NCBI GenBank assembly: GCA_016707705.1
Contig: JADJHD010000003.1
Coordinates: 158,436-222,435, forward strand
From: Bacteroidales bacterium
GTDB lineage: Bacteria; Bacteroidota; Bacteroidia; Bacteroidales; UBA4417
DNA: 64,000 bases
Direction: 5' to 3'
The translations under genes were made by a program, and so were the position numbers. Under the pieces are notes generated by a model, which searched no databases, had not been told where the DNA came from, and saw nothing but the letters and a program-made list of their open reading frames with translations. Positions 37,241-46,893 of the stretch are shown here, in pieces; the stretch's first letter is position 1; every line of letters begins with the position of its first letter.

Positions 37241-38337
37241 CATTTCTCCCCAATACTACCCCTCTCTTCCTAGGGAGAGACCAAGGGGTTGGCCTTCAGG
37301 CTTTATTTTCTCCCTCTCCCTGCATCAATCTAAGCCACTTGTTCTGGCTTATGATTACTATAAAGCAGTTCCTTCAATCGCAACCCTCTTTACTTAAATC
37401 TGTGGATTGACCTGATCTGGTTCAAGAATGCCTTCGAAAGTCACTCTATTGGCATACTAGTTTCGAAATTAAGCAGTACTGATGGATAAATTGTTTCCAA
37501 ACCTACCAAACTCAACACGCTTCCTTTAAAGACACTTCAACAGTTCTGGCCTCTACGCCTAAATTAATGTCCTTTTCATGTTTTCACTCTGTGGATTTCT
37601 GATCTACAAGTTCAATCCTCCGCCTTAGGCGTTCAAATTGTATTTCTAGCAGGATGTTCTCTTGCTCAAAACTTTTTCTTTGTCAAGATAGAGCTTCCTT
37701 TAAAATTACAAGTTCTGGCTTTGACGGAGTCAAACTTTGATAAACACAGTTTTTATAATTACTTTTCATCTGTGGTTAACCTAAGCATGCCTTCAAAAGT
37801 ATTAATTATCAATCTTTTTGAAAAGTGTCACACCACAAAAAGCAAATTGTTAAATCATGCTCGATGCACAGGCGAGCACAACAGTGACTGAAGCAGAGGC
37901 TATCCTCTGAGTCAACCCCTTTAGCTTGCGAAATCTGTGGATTGACTGATACAAAGGTTAAAATGCCTCCGACAGCACAGAAAGTTCTACATTAGGAAAC
38001 AGACAACCCCCCCAAGTTTAACTGTCTGGCTCTGGATGACGGGCTTACCAATTTTTCGTAAAGTTTTAGACTTCTTAAACTTTTGATGAAGCAAGTTGTA
38101 AGCTATTGAATTGGACGGCGGTATTCATGAGCAGCAGATAGAATACGATGGAATGGAGAACCTCTGTTCTGCTCCACCTTTAACGAAATGATATAGCGTC
38201 CTGCGAATACTGAACCCCCCGGGCGTCTTTTCTCATGTTGACATAAAGCCCTGACAGATCTATTTAACATTAGAAGATTGTTAAACAAGTCCAAATTGCT
38301 CAAATATCTTCCCTCTCTTAGCTTGTCGAAGTGTCGG
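37241..38337. other. 1.1 kb gap with degenerate ~180-base repeats
   Basis: No gene supported. A block with CTGTGGATT followed by about 20 bases and ATGCCTTC-like text recurs near 37399, 37589, 37770 (CTGTGGTTA) and 37934, with intervening CTTCCTTTAAA...AGTTCTGGC text at about 37521 and 37694. This suggests 3-4 diverged copies of an unidentified noncoding element. Its role is unknown. Confidence 0.35.
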
Positions 38338-39798
38338 CTAGAGACTGCTCAACAAAGCCATCTGCCTTTGAAGGGTCGGCGCGTGGTTGTCGTTTATTGA
38401 ACGATCACTTTCACCCCCCTCCGAATGCGCATTAAACTCAGGCGCATACATGCACTGAATCGAAGTAATACCATTGCTGAATTCTCCCTTCTGGGTCGCA
38501 AATAAACGGTATTCAAATACATAGGTGCCCTTTGGCAGATAACTGATGAAGAAGTTGGCAGATGCATCCCGCATCGAACTGTAATAACCCAATCCATCCT
38601 GCCATTTGTAGCCACTCAGTACTTCTGTGGGCTCGAAAGAAGATGCTCGCATATCTTTCAGGTGCAGGTATTCCATATCTCTGTCAGAGCGTAACTCAAC
38701 CCTTACAACCACCTTATCACCTACTTTAAGTGGAGTACTTTCTGATATAGGCTCAAGCACGGGACCGGTAGCTCCGATTGTTTCCCTGAAGAGCTTCTTG
38801 CTCAGTTTCAAGGGAGTCTCAGAAGAAGTGATCTTATCCATCTGCTCAAAATACTGCCAATACATTGCTCCCCAGGCAACAGTAGGATTGGGATTAGTAA
38901 TTTTAACCTTTCCCATTGATGGCTTGATATCTGTTCCGCTCCAACTGGTCTTGAAATATCCGGTGCCTGCTTCGGGGCGACTTGCTTCATCCATTTGACG
39001 TGGATCGATGGCTTCATTACCCAAGCTTATTGAAACCATCTTATCACTTCCCAGAAGATCAGTGCCCCTCAGCAGAAGAGCATAAATTGCCTCAGTGGTT
39101 GCCTTGGTAGTTTTCCAATCCTGGGTTTGCTTCTGCTTCAGCAGCCAGATTTTCATCTCATCCACTGATTTCGTGTCGTTCAAAACTTCATCAAATGCTT
39201 CAATCAGCAATGCCTGGGTTTCAATGGGTGCCTGATACCAGAACCATGCATGATTCTCATTACGCCAGTACATTCCCATTTCTTCATTATGCAGGGAGGT
39301 TTCCTTCACAGAGCGAAGCACAAGAGCTGCGGTTTTAGATTCACCAAAACGGCTTAGTGCCAGGGCCGTCATTCCCTTCAGATAATTATTCTGAGTATTC
39401 CAGTATTGCATTGCCTGTGACTTGTAATAGTCAAATGCTTCCTTAGCCTGTTTGTTAACAGGAAACTCCTCCATAAAATAGCTTCTGGCATACAGATACT
39501 GAATTTCAGTATATCCCAGATGGCAGTTCTCCTTATATTTTGGATCCTGCTGCTTCATCTTTTCAAAATCTTCAGCCAAACGTGCATCTAGGTAGGAGAG
39601 AGCAGAATTAAGCATCGCCATATATTTTGAATCATCCTTGTACCTTGCAACACCCAGATGTTCCAGATGTCCAAGTCCGGTTACCACATGCTGGGTAATA
39701 TAGCGGTTGTCGGGCATGCCGGTGAACCAGGGCCAGCCTCCGTTCGGAGCCTGCAGATCAATCAGCTTCTTAATGGCAGAGGACTGCTCACTTTCCAT
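38338..39798 (-). CDS. Alpha-2-macroglobulin family protein, C-terminal part (frameshifted from upstream ORF)
   Basis: This ORF of 486 residues is the C-terminal part of the protein encoded upstream at 39762-44423. It starts in the middle of a terpenoid-cyclase-like thioester-containing domain (NGGWPWFTGMPDNRYITQHV, then YARSYFMEE, WNTQNNYLKGMTALALSRFG) and ends with macroglobulin-like beta domains (KVVVRVELRSDRDMEYLHL). Adding one A in the AAA run at 39798-39800 (minus strand) joins both parts into one continuous frame of about 2,028 residues. The ATG at 39798 is therefore probably not a real start. It should be periplasmic and protect against peptidases if the frameshift is only apparent. 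Confidence 0.75.
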   Translation of the reverse strand: MESEQSSAIKKLIDLQAPNGGWPWFTGMPDNRYITQHVVTGLGHLEHLGVARYKDDSKYMAMLNSALSYLDARLAEDFEKMKQQDPKYKENCHLGYTEIQYLYARSYFMEEFPVNKQAKEAFDYYKSQAMQYWNTQNNYLKGMTALALSRFGESKTAALVLRSVKETSLHNEEMGMYWRNENHAWFWYQAPIETQALLIEAFDEVLNDTKSVDEMKIWLLKQKQTQDWKTTKATTEAIYALLLRGTDLLGSDKMVSISLGNEAIDPRQMDEASRPEAGTGYFKTSWSGTDIKPSMGKVKITNPNPTVAWGAMYWQYFEQMDKITSSETPLKLSKKLFRETIGATGPVLEPISESTPLKVGDKVVVRVELRSDRDMEYLHLKDMRASSFEPTEVLSGYKWQDGLGYYSSMRDASANFFISYLPKGTYVFEYRLFATQKGEFSNGITSIQCMYAPEFNAHSEGGESDRSINDNHAPTLQRQMALLSSL

Positions 39799-42700
39799 TT
39801 ATTCAAATCAAAAAGCAAGGCTATTCTTTGTTTTCTTTCAGTTTCGTTGTTAGCTTCCCTTACCCATGGGCTCTCCTCCAGCAAAATGGATTTCAACTCC
39901 TGATTTTTCTCCAGATTCGATTGGAATGCAGCAGGGGTCAACTTTTTCCAGCTTTCAAATACCGCCTTGATCTTTGGATCTGAATTGGCAATAAAGGTTG
40001 CCAGACTGTTCGCATAATACCTGCTGAAAACCTGTTCGGCACATTCATAGGGATATTCCATCAAATAGGGTAAAGCCTGAACAGCATACCACGCTGGATT
40101 TGAAGTGTACTCCAGAGACAGGCGGTAATTCCTGAGAGTATTGGAGCCTTTTCCTGAATCAAGCAGCTTTTTGAAAGTAAACGACTTGCTTTGGTTTCCG
40201 TTCACTGGCAGCGGCATGGATTCAGTAACCAATATCCTGTTGCTTAGCACCGGAATAACTCCTTCTTCACCATCACTCATCGTATTGCCGGATGCGGTTA
40301 TCCTGTAGGTTATGGCTTCAATTCCCTCAGGAATTGTGATCTTCCAGTTCACCACAGTAGAGGAGGAGGCTTCAATGCTGAAATCTTTAGTTGCAGGTTC
40401 AGTCAGTATCAAACTATCAATGGGCTGCATGGTATAGGCATTAAAGAAATGCAGTGTTGCTGAGCCCTTCATGCTGCTGTTAATCAGACTTGAAACCTTG
40501 GTGCTGAAAACCATATGGTCACCCTCCCTGAAAAACCTTGGAAGATTCGGAAATACCATCAGGTCTTTCTGGGTTACCAGGCTCTTTTCAATCTGCCCGA
40601 TCTTAAGGTCCTTTGTATAGGCCAGGCCCATCATCCTCCATTTGGTAAGGGATTCGGGAATGGTAAAATGCAACACCAGCGATCCATTCTCATCGGTGCT
40701 CATTTGAGGATAGAAAAAGGCTGTCTCCTTAAAATCAGTTCTAATTTTCGATACTCCTGGATCAGTTTGCTTCTTGCTTTCTGATGGAGGAATTGGCTCC
40801 TGTTCCTTTGCCACAGGTGTTTTATCAAGCATTGCTTCATCACTTACCATGGCAGGCATTTCTCTTGAAATCAGTGCTGATTTTTCTTCATTCACGCTGG
40901 AGGCCATTCCTAAACCTTTGCTATACATAACACGATAATGAAAATTGAGTCCGAACCAGTTCAGTTCATCATACAATCGTGTATTTCGTGAATAATAGTT
41001 ATATGGAAATGTATAATTTGAACTTCCCCTGCTGCCAAAGGCAGATGAAATCTCCCAAGGCAATTGTCTGTTAATGGAGTTGAAGAGGCTAAAATTCCAT
41101 TCATGAGATGCAAACGCATCCAATGAGGCATCATACATTCCTGCCAATAGTTCTGCTGCAAGTTTCTCTCCCTTGCTTCCCCTGACAGTAATTTTCCATT
41201 CTTCTTCCTGTCCGGGTGTTAGTTTAGATCTGAAGGAAGCAATCTCAATATCAAGTTTCTTGTTGGTCCAGGGAACCTGAATAACGCCGGAATTCTGGTA
41301 ACTCCGGTTCATCTGGATAAAGACGAGATTAACACTGATATTCCCGCGATATTCCTCCTTGATTGGAATTCTCATTAAGCGCTGCTCCTTGTTAAGACTT
41401 ATCAGTTCCTTGCTGATGACTCTATCATTCTGGAATACTTCAAACACTGCTTTCACATTGGAAGCTGCGGTACCGATCAGAATTTCTGCAGTATCACCCG
41501 GCTCCACAGTGTTGTTCAGGATTGTAAACCATGATGCTTGATTGGCCGGGACGGTTATTGAGTTTGCTGAAAAAGCCAGGAAACTTCCACTGGATTCTAT
41601 CTTCTCTCCAAAAGCATCACTTGTTGTAATTTCATATTTATACCTGCCCGGATTCAATCCTTTCAATAGTACTGTTGAATCAGTTGCGGTATTAAATGCA
41701 GAAGAATAGGCAAGGGTTTCCTTCGTCCAGCTTGAAAAATCATCCTCATTGCTGTAAACATCATTTGGGAACTGCTTTCTGAACTGACCTTGACCCGCCA
41801 CAAATCTGTCTGGTTGATTCCACAAACGACTCTTGAATACGATATCCGGATTTTTAAGTTTCCAGATTTTCAACTCACCTTTCGCGACTTCCTTTTCTCC
41901 GTTCAGATTTGTGGTCGACAGACTGTAAGGCTTCAACTCCCCGAGATCGACATTCTCTGGTATTCCCAGATTTACAAGCAGTGATTTATAGCCAACTGAA
42001 ACTGTAGTTTCCGACTCATGGGTTTCACCGTTGATGTCAGTAACTTCAGCAATCACTCTGTAGGAAAATACAGGATTCCATTTCCTGTCGAGAGAGAGAT
42101 CCGGTGCTGCCAGGAAGGAAATTTTAAACTCTCCCTTTTGATCAGAAATAGTGGTACCATGGACAATCTCCATTTCTGGTGAATCCGGCAGCCAATAGAA
42201 CCAGCCCCACCAGCGATAGGGGAAATTGGCAGTGCGAACTACCCTGTATTTAACCTGTGCATCGGATATGTTATTGCCGGCATAGGCAACAGCTTTACCT
42301 GTAACATTCAATTGTTCTCCCAGTTTATAGGCTCCCTTAACAGGATTGAATCTTACCTCAAACTTGGGCCTTTTGTATTCTTCAACCAATATTGAAATAG
42401 CACCATTAACGCTTTGGAGATTCATGCTTCCGGTGAGGGTCCCTGATGGAATGGTAAAAGATCCGCTGAAAGAGCCATATTCATTGGTAGTAAGTTCAAG
42501 GGAGGATAACTTCTGTCCATTTACATCAAAGAAGGTAATTGTACTCTTGTACGCGGGGACTATCCTCACTTCTTTATCTTCTCTTTCAGTCACAATTCCC
42601 TTGAAGAAAACGGTTTGTCCGGGACGATAAATTGCCCGGTCAGTAAACAGACTGGTGGAAATAACTTTATTCAGGCCGTCATATTTGTAGCTGTATCCAT

Positions 42701-44423
42701 AGAAATAGTTCTCGGTCATGAATTGTTCCTTGCCATAGGTAAACTGCAGATAATACTGATTTTCACGATCCCTGTTCCTGGAAGGCACAGTTGCAAATCC
42801 ATCCTTGTCGGTGAATAATTCAACACCCGGTTTTTCATTGTACTTCCGGGAATTGTAATCATATTCCCTGAAGAAGCTTTGTATTTTGACCTTTTTTAAG
42901 GGCTGTCCGTCTTCTCTTCCGGTTAAAAACAATGAATAGGAGCCATCGTCATTCCTGCGACTGATATAGGAAATATTGGTTCTCCAAAGCTTATTGATGC
43001 TAAGTATTGAATCCGCCGGGAAATTGCTGTTATTTGATGACAGCATGATGTAATACCCTTGTTCCATTGGAGGTATAGCAATTTCACAGGCATGTGGCTG
43101 GAAGTCACCATCTATTGGTAATTCCTGTAGCCACTCCCTGTCTGGTTTCATTTTGCAATAGATATCATTGGGTCGGCCATTCGAATTTTCCATGATTTCC
43201 CGGTCATTTTGAGGCGTCGTTTTAATCAGACGGATAAAAATCTTGTCGATATTCTTGCTGCTGACCAGCGCAAGAGCTGGTTTTCCGGGAGAGGATGCAA
43301 ATTCCTGATTGATATCCAGTGTGGGATAGGAGATTGAATTGACTAAAGCCTGGCAACTTTTTGCATCATAGGAATCTGGATATTTATCGGCTGCAGACTG
43401 AGCCAGCTGCCTGGCTTCCCTGAAATCCCATTTGTGGTCATCCGATACCAGTGGCTTATATTTGACAGCGGTTTCTGTCAAAAGCAGAGCCCGGCGGTAG
43501 GCAATCTCTGTATAGCAGGGATAATCGGCATATTTTTTCTCCAGCAATTTCAGTGCCTGCATCATCAGGCTGTCTTTCTCAGGCAGTATGGAACTATTGT
43601 GGATGAAATTCAGCCTCTTAATTTCCAGATCAACAAGTGCTGATGGGTCCTTGTCGGTTAAATGAAACACTACAACTGACTGGAATAATTTGAGTGCATT
43701 GTAATCAAAGGAAGCCTGGTAGGATGATTGTATTTCAAGGGTGGAAAACTTATCGGATAAGGCAAAGTATTCAAGATTATCAATGGTGAAAATATCAGCG
43801 GGTCTGGTTAACCCGGTTTCTGTATTTATATAGAAATCTATAGCTCTGTGTGCCAGAAAGTCAAACAGACTAGGGCGGAGATTTCTTGTTATATATCCCA
43901 GCCTCAGAATGGCATCAATGGAATTAACGTTTACTGACTTGAGTTGATCTGAATTTTCAAGGGAAGCATTGTAATGAATGACACATTCATCAGCCAGTCT
44001 GCGGGCACTCCATGTTAAAATATCAGTGGAAGTGTCTCCTTCAAGTTCCGTCCTGTTGAGGAACTGATAGCGGTTATTTTGATAGAATTGCCAGTACAGC
44101 TCCGCCAGAATGGAATGCAATACCGAATTGACCGGAAAAGTAGCGGTTTTCAGATCTGCCTTGGTTTCTTCAATGTTTTTGGCAAGATTGTCCTCCTCAT
44201 AGGTTGATTTGATGGACATTTTATAAATGGAGGCTTTCAGAAATTGTGGATTGTTCGATTGCTGCTTTGTTTCATCATATATACGATTGACAATTTCCAG
44301 GGCAGTTTTCGATTGCCCTAAGCCCATAAGGGAATCCGTTTTTTTCCAATCCGACTCATACTGATTTTGAGAAAAAGCAGTCAATTCTGTCATAATCAGG
44401 AGAATAAAAAATAAATATTTCAT
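39762..44423 (-). CDS. Alpha-2-macroglobulin family protein, N-terminal part with thioester
   Basis: The 1553-residue ORF starts with a signal peptide (MKYLFFILLIMTELTAFSQ), so the protein is exported. It holds a helical tetratricopeptide-like first ~330 residues, macroglobulin domains with the MG2 mark (RAIYRPGQTVFFKG near 600), a bait-type stretch and the thioester motif CAEQ at 1461-1464 within EYPYECAEQVF. Bacterial alpha-2-macroglobulins trap attacking proteases by forming a covalent thioester bond after bait cleavage. It usually pairs with penicillin-binding protein 1C (PbpC), but no pbpC is near, and DUF3108 lies upstream. A single-base frameshift near 39799 breaks the frame before the last 486 residues. 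Confidence 0.85.
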   Translation of the reverse strand: MKYLFFILLIMTELTAFSQNQYESDWKKTDSLMGLGQSKTALEIVNRIYDETKQQSNNPQFLKASIYKMSIKSTYEEDNLAKNIEETKADLKTATFPVNSVLHSILAELYWQFYQNNRYQFLNRTELEGDTSTDILTWSARRLADECVIHYNASLENSDQLKSVNVNSIDAILRLGYITRNLRPSLFDFLAHRAIDFYINTETGLTRPADIFTIDNLEYFALSDKFSTLEIQSSYQASFDYNALKLFQSVVVFHLTDKDPSALVDLEIKRLNFIHNSSILPEKDSLMMQALKLLEKKYADYPCYTEIAYRRALLLTETAVKYKPLVSDDHKWDFREARQLAQSAADKYPDSYDAKSCQALVNSISYPTLDINQEFASSPGKPALALVSSKNIDKIFIRLIKTTPQNDREIMENSNGRPNDIYCKMKPDREWLQELPIDGDFQPHACEIAIPPMEQGYYIMLSSNNSNFPADSILSINKLWRTNISYISRRNDDGSYSLFLTGREDGQPLKKVKIQSFFREYDYNSRKYNEKPGVELFTDKDGFATVPSRNRDRENQYYLQFTYGKEQFMTENYFYGYSYKYDGLNKVISTSLFTDRAIYRPGQTVFFKGIVTEREDKEVRIVPAYKSTITFFDVNGQKLSSLELTTNEYGSFSGSFTIPSGTLTGSMNLQSVNGAISILVEEYKRPKFEVRFNPVKGAYKLGEQLNVTGKAVAYAGNNISDAQVKYRVVRTANFPYRWWGWFYWLPDSPEMEIVHGTTISDQKGEFKISFLAAPDLSLDRKWNPVFSYRVIAEVTDINGETHESETTVSVGYKSLLVNLGIPENVDLGELKPYSLSTTNLNGEKEVAKGELKIWKLKNPDIVFKSRLWNQPDRFVAGQGQFRKQFPNDVYSNEDDFSSWTKETLAYSSAFNTATDSTVLLKGLNPGRYKYEITTSDAFGEKIESSGSFLAFSANSITVPANQASWFTILNNTVEPGDTAEILIGTAASNVKAVFEVFQNDRVISKELISLNKEQRLMRIPIKEEYRGNISVNLVFIQMNRSYQNSGVIQVPWTNKKLDIEIASFRSKLTPGQEEEWKITVRGSKGEKLAAELLAGMYDASLDAFASHEWNFSLFNSINRQLPWEISSAFGSRGSSNYTFPYNYYSRNTRLYDELNWFGLNFHYRVMYSKGLGMASSVNEEKSALISREMPAMVSDEAMLDKTPVAKEQEPIPPSESKKQTDPGVSKIRTDFKETAFFYPQMSTDENGSLVLHFTIPESLTKWRMMGLAYTKDLKIGQIEKSLVTQKDLMVFPNLPRFFREGDHMVFSTKVSSLINSSMKGSATLHFFNAYTMQPIDSLILTEPATKDFSIEASSSTVVNWKITIPEGIEAITYRITASGNTMSDGEEGVIPVLSNRILVTESMPLPVNGNQSKSFTFKKLLDSGKGSNTLRNYRLSLEYTSNPAWYAVQALPYLMEYPYECAEQVFSRYYANSLATFIANSDPKIKAVFESWKKLTPAAFQSNLEKNQELKSILLEESPWVREANNETERKQRIALLFDLNKWKVSSPLPLRS

Positions 44424-44541
44424 AAGGAGGGATGTTAACGGTTTCAGGATTAAAGGTAAACCGGTTGACTTGAATTAGATGCCAGTCCGGGTGAATTTCC
44501 ACACAAGGGGATAAATAAAAATGGTTTTTGGATTTCTCAGT

Positions 44542-45363
44542 TTATTCAGGAACGATATTAACTGATGCATTGAGTCCTGAATAGGAGGTCATTTCAACTC
44601 TTACACTGCCGACTGACAATTCCGATTCAATCAGAATGGGAATGCGGTTTTTATCATCGGTAACCCATATGGTCATAGGATAGGCATTTTCAAATACATT
44701 GCCAGTTGCAACCATGGGCTTGATTTTGAGGCAATTGAATTTGCCGAGCTTGATTTTTATAGTCTCGCGCCCGACATAACGGATGCTTGAGTTGTAAACT
44801 GAATCATCGAGGAAGAAGGGAACCGGGAATTCCTTACCAGGTTTAACGCCGGTTAAATCAATGCAACGGGCAAAATAGAATGCAGAAACTATATCCTGAA
44901 CATTATCAGGAATCTGACTGACTTTTCGGGTGCTTACTGCAATTTTCTCCTTATGTCTGAAAGTGACCTGATCGGAGCGCCTGTATTTGTTTTCCCTGGT
45001 ATTTCTGCTAAAAAACACCGGAAGCATATTGTCTTCATCAAAGAAACTCTCGAATCGTTCCTCCACCTGATAGAACATTTCGATAAAGCCGGTAGTCTTC
45101 CCGTATCCAATGGCATGAAAGGTATTCTTCCCGCTCATGTTCTTGTTTTCCTTAGTGATTTCAAGAGATGCAGAACCTGCTGTGATGTTGCCTGTCATCA
45201 GGGAATGAAAAGCGACTTTGAAAACCAGTTTTTCACCTCTTTTGAAATACCTTTCGTCATTGAGCTTAACTCCCTGAGCATGAAGAATGCTGCCAGTGGG
45301 AAATAATAACAGCAGGCAAACAAAAGACAAAAAAATGCAATATGATTTAGGTTTCAGGAACAT
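44542..45363 (-). CDS. DUF3108 exported protein
   Basis: Start at the ATG at 45363, followed by a signal peptide (MFLKPKSYCIFLSFVCLLLLF... up to ILHAQG); a GTG at 45390 is 9 codons earlier. The 273-residue product matches the DUF3108 family of Bacteroidota exported proteins with a lipocalin-like beta barrel (GEKLVFKVAFHSLMTGNITAGSASLEI, then MTIWVTDDKNRIPILIES). Its role is unknown; some members lie near outer-membrane or polysaccharide genes. The stop is 118 bases before the alpha-2-macroglobulin start, same strand, so a shared transcript is possible. A TACGTTTG box (45376-45383) precedes the start. Confidence 0.8.
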   Translation of the reverse strand: MFLKPKSYCIFLSFVCLLLLFPTGSILHAQGVKLNDERYFKRGEKLVFKVAFHSLMTGNITAGSASLEITKENKNMSGKNTFHAIGYGKTTGFIEMFYQVEERFESFFDEDNMLPVFFSRNTRENKYRRSDQVTFRHKEKIAVSTRKVSQIPDNVQDIVSAFYFARCIDLTGVKPGKEFPVPFFLDDSVYNSSIRYVGRETIKIKLGKFNCLKIKPMVATGNVFENAYPMTIWVTDDKNRIPILIESELSVGSVRVEMTSYSGLNASVNIVPE

Positions 45364-45375
45364 CGATTTATTTTT

Positions 45376-45383
45376 CAAACGTA
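45376..45383 (-). promoter_or_regulatory. -7 box TACGTTTG of the DUF3108 gene
   Basis: Fits TAnnTTTG on the minus strand, 12 bases before the ATG at 45363. This would place transcription start almost at the ATG. Confidence 0.45.
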
Positions 45384-45677
45384 AATTCACTTCGATAAAT
45401 TAGAAGTGTATTAATTGCAACCAAGTAAAAATATTCTCCAAAGTATTAATAATCAATCAGTTAAACTTTGCGTTTCCTTGGTTCTTAGTGCAAAAACCTA
45501 TTTTTCACAGAGGTCTCTAACTTAATAATCTCAATCACAGTTGATGAAATGAAAGCTAAAGGTATAACCCTTACCTATAAGAACGGATTGAGTTGAATAT
45601 TTGTTGGCTTGAACACGCAAAAAACATTCCAAACTTTTATAGCCCGGCAAAACGAATGGGAGGAATAATAAAGGAGA

Positions 45678-45890
45678 TTACTTATCAACCAGTACAAGAG
45701 CATTTGAAGGGCAGAAGCGGGCCTTGCTCAGAATACTTTCAAATTCACTCTCGGAAATGGGAACGCTATATATGCCGGGTTTATCAGTAACGAAAGGTAC
45801 GCAACCCAGACATTTGGCTTCATGCTGGCATTTTTCGCTGTCCCAGCGAATAGCCCTGGACGAATTGGTGTAAAATCTTGTGTTTTTCAC
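45678..45890 (-). CDS. Mono-cluster 4Fe-4S protein (YjdI/Fer4_19-like)
   Basis: About 70 residues. The start is uncertain: GTG at 45890 (VKNTRFYTN) or TTG at 45914. It contains three of the four cysteines of a small Fe-S domain close together, KCQHEAKCLGC, and a final cysteine near RFCPSNALVL, as in YjdI-type proteins (divergent 4Fe-4S mono-cluster). It lies 86 bases downstream of the HdrB-like Fe-S protein on the same strand and may serve the same electron pathway. A TACTTTTG box at 45955-45962 could drive it. Its redox partner is unknown. Confidence 0.6.
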   Translation of the reverse strand: MKNTRFYTNSSRAIRWDSEKCQHEAKCLGCVPFVTDKPGIYSVPISESEFESILSKARFCPSNALVLVDK

Positions 45891-45954
45891 TTTGGAAGAG
45901 TCGAAAGAGCACAAAGCCTTTAGCAGGCTTCTACTTAGGTCATGATAATCGTGA

Positions 45955-45962
45955 CAAAAGTA
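45955..45962 (-). promoter_or_regulatory. -7 box TACTTTTG before the mono-cluster Fe-S gene
   Basis: Fits TAnnTTTG on the minus strand, between the two Fe-S genes. Confidence 0.4.
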
Positions 45963-45975
45963 TGCTAATTAAGCG

Positions 45976-46764
45976 CTATATTCCTAATGATGCCGCGATT
46001 AATTCAGCTAAATCGTAATTTTTTACCTCTTCAGATTTATCCTTGTATTTTATGCCATCAGTTAGCATAGTCATGCAGAAGGGACAAGCTGTAGCAACAA
46101 TACCGGCACCCGTTTCCAGCACCTGTTCCGTGCGTTCGGCATAGACCTCTTTTTTGCCAGGTTCAGCTTCCTTGAACATTTGTGCTCCCCCGGCACCGCA
46201 GCACAATGCAAAACTCTTGCTTTTCTCCATCTCCTTCCTGGTTCCGGGCAGAGCCTCCAATACGTTTCTAGGGGCATCATAAATACTGTTTCCCCTGCCC
46301 AGGTAACATGGGTCATGGTAGGTGATGGTTTCGTTGCGGAACATTTCCTTATCCAGGGGCAACTTGCCTTTTTCAATCAGTTCATTCAGAAATTGTGAAT
46401 GATGGATTACCTCATATTTTCCTCCAAGATCGGGGTATTCATTTTTAAAGATATTGAAACAATGCGGACAGGTGGTCAGAATCTTCTGAACTTCATAGGC
46501 TTTCAGTGTTTCAATCACCTGCAGTGCCTGCATCTGAAAGAGCATTTCATTTCCGGCACGACGGGCAGGATCACCATTGCAGGTTTCTTCGGTTCCGAGG
46601 ACAGCATAACTGGTGTTTGTGTAGGCAAGGATTTTTGTAAAGGCTCTTGCTACTTTCTTGTACCTGTCGTCAAAGGCACCGGCACATCCAACCCAATAGA
46701 GGTATTCCGGACGGGTTCCGGCTGCGAAGACTTCCGACATTATTGGAACTGAAACCATGCTCAT
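45976..46764 (-). CDS. Cysteine-rich (CCG domain) Fe-S protein, HdrB-like
   Basis: The 262-residue cytoplasmic protein has two CCG domains that bind noncubane 4Fe-4S clusters: VGCAGAFDDR and TCPHCFNIFKNEY near residues 26-110, then YHDPCYLGRGN, FALCCGAGGAQMF and TACPFCMTM at 150-235. Such subunits (HdrB, GlcF, LutA relatives) take part in electron bifurcation or flavin oxidoreductases. In other Bacteroidota an integral membrane Fe-S partner lies next to it, but here only a small mono-cluster Fe-S gene and rhaD flank it, so the partner must be elsewhere or missing. Its redox partners are unknown. Confidence 0.82.
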   Translation of the reverse strand: MSMVSVPIMSEVFAAGTRPEYLYWVGCAGAFDDRYKKVARAFTKILAYTNTSYAVLGTEETCNGDPARRAGNEMLFQMQALQVIETLKAYEVQKILTTCPHCFNIFKNEYPDLGGKYEVIHHSQFLNELIEKGKLPLDKEMFRNETITYHDPCYLGRGNSIYDAPRNVLEALPGTRKEMEKSKSFALCCGAGGAQMFKEAEPGKKEVYAERTEQVLETGAGIVATACPFCMTMLTDGIKYKDKSEEVKNYDLAELIAASLGI

Positions 46765-46893
46765 ATTTATCAGTTTAGATTCTGAATCACCTTAATTTCA
46801 CAGGATGTTCTCAAAGCTAAAGTAATAAAATATCCTCACCCGAAAGAAATCGGAGAGTGAATTCAAAATTGAAAATGGGAATGAGTTGAGGAG

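Noticed and set aside
38103..38303. 66-codon minus-strand frame near the macroglobulin end
   Set aside because: No motif or start signal, and amino-acid make-up looks random; it lies in the repeat-rich gap.
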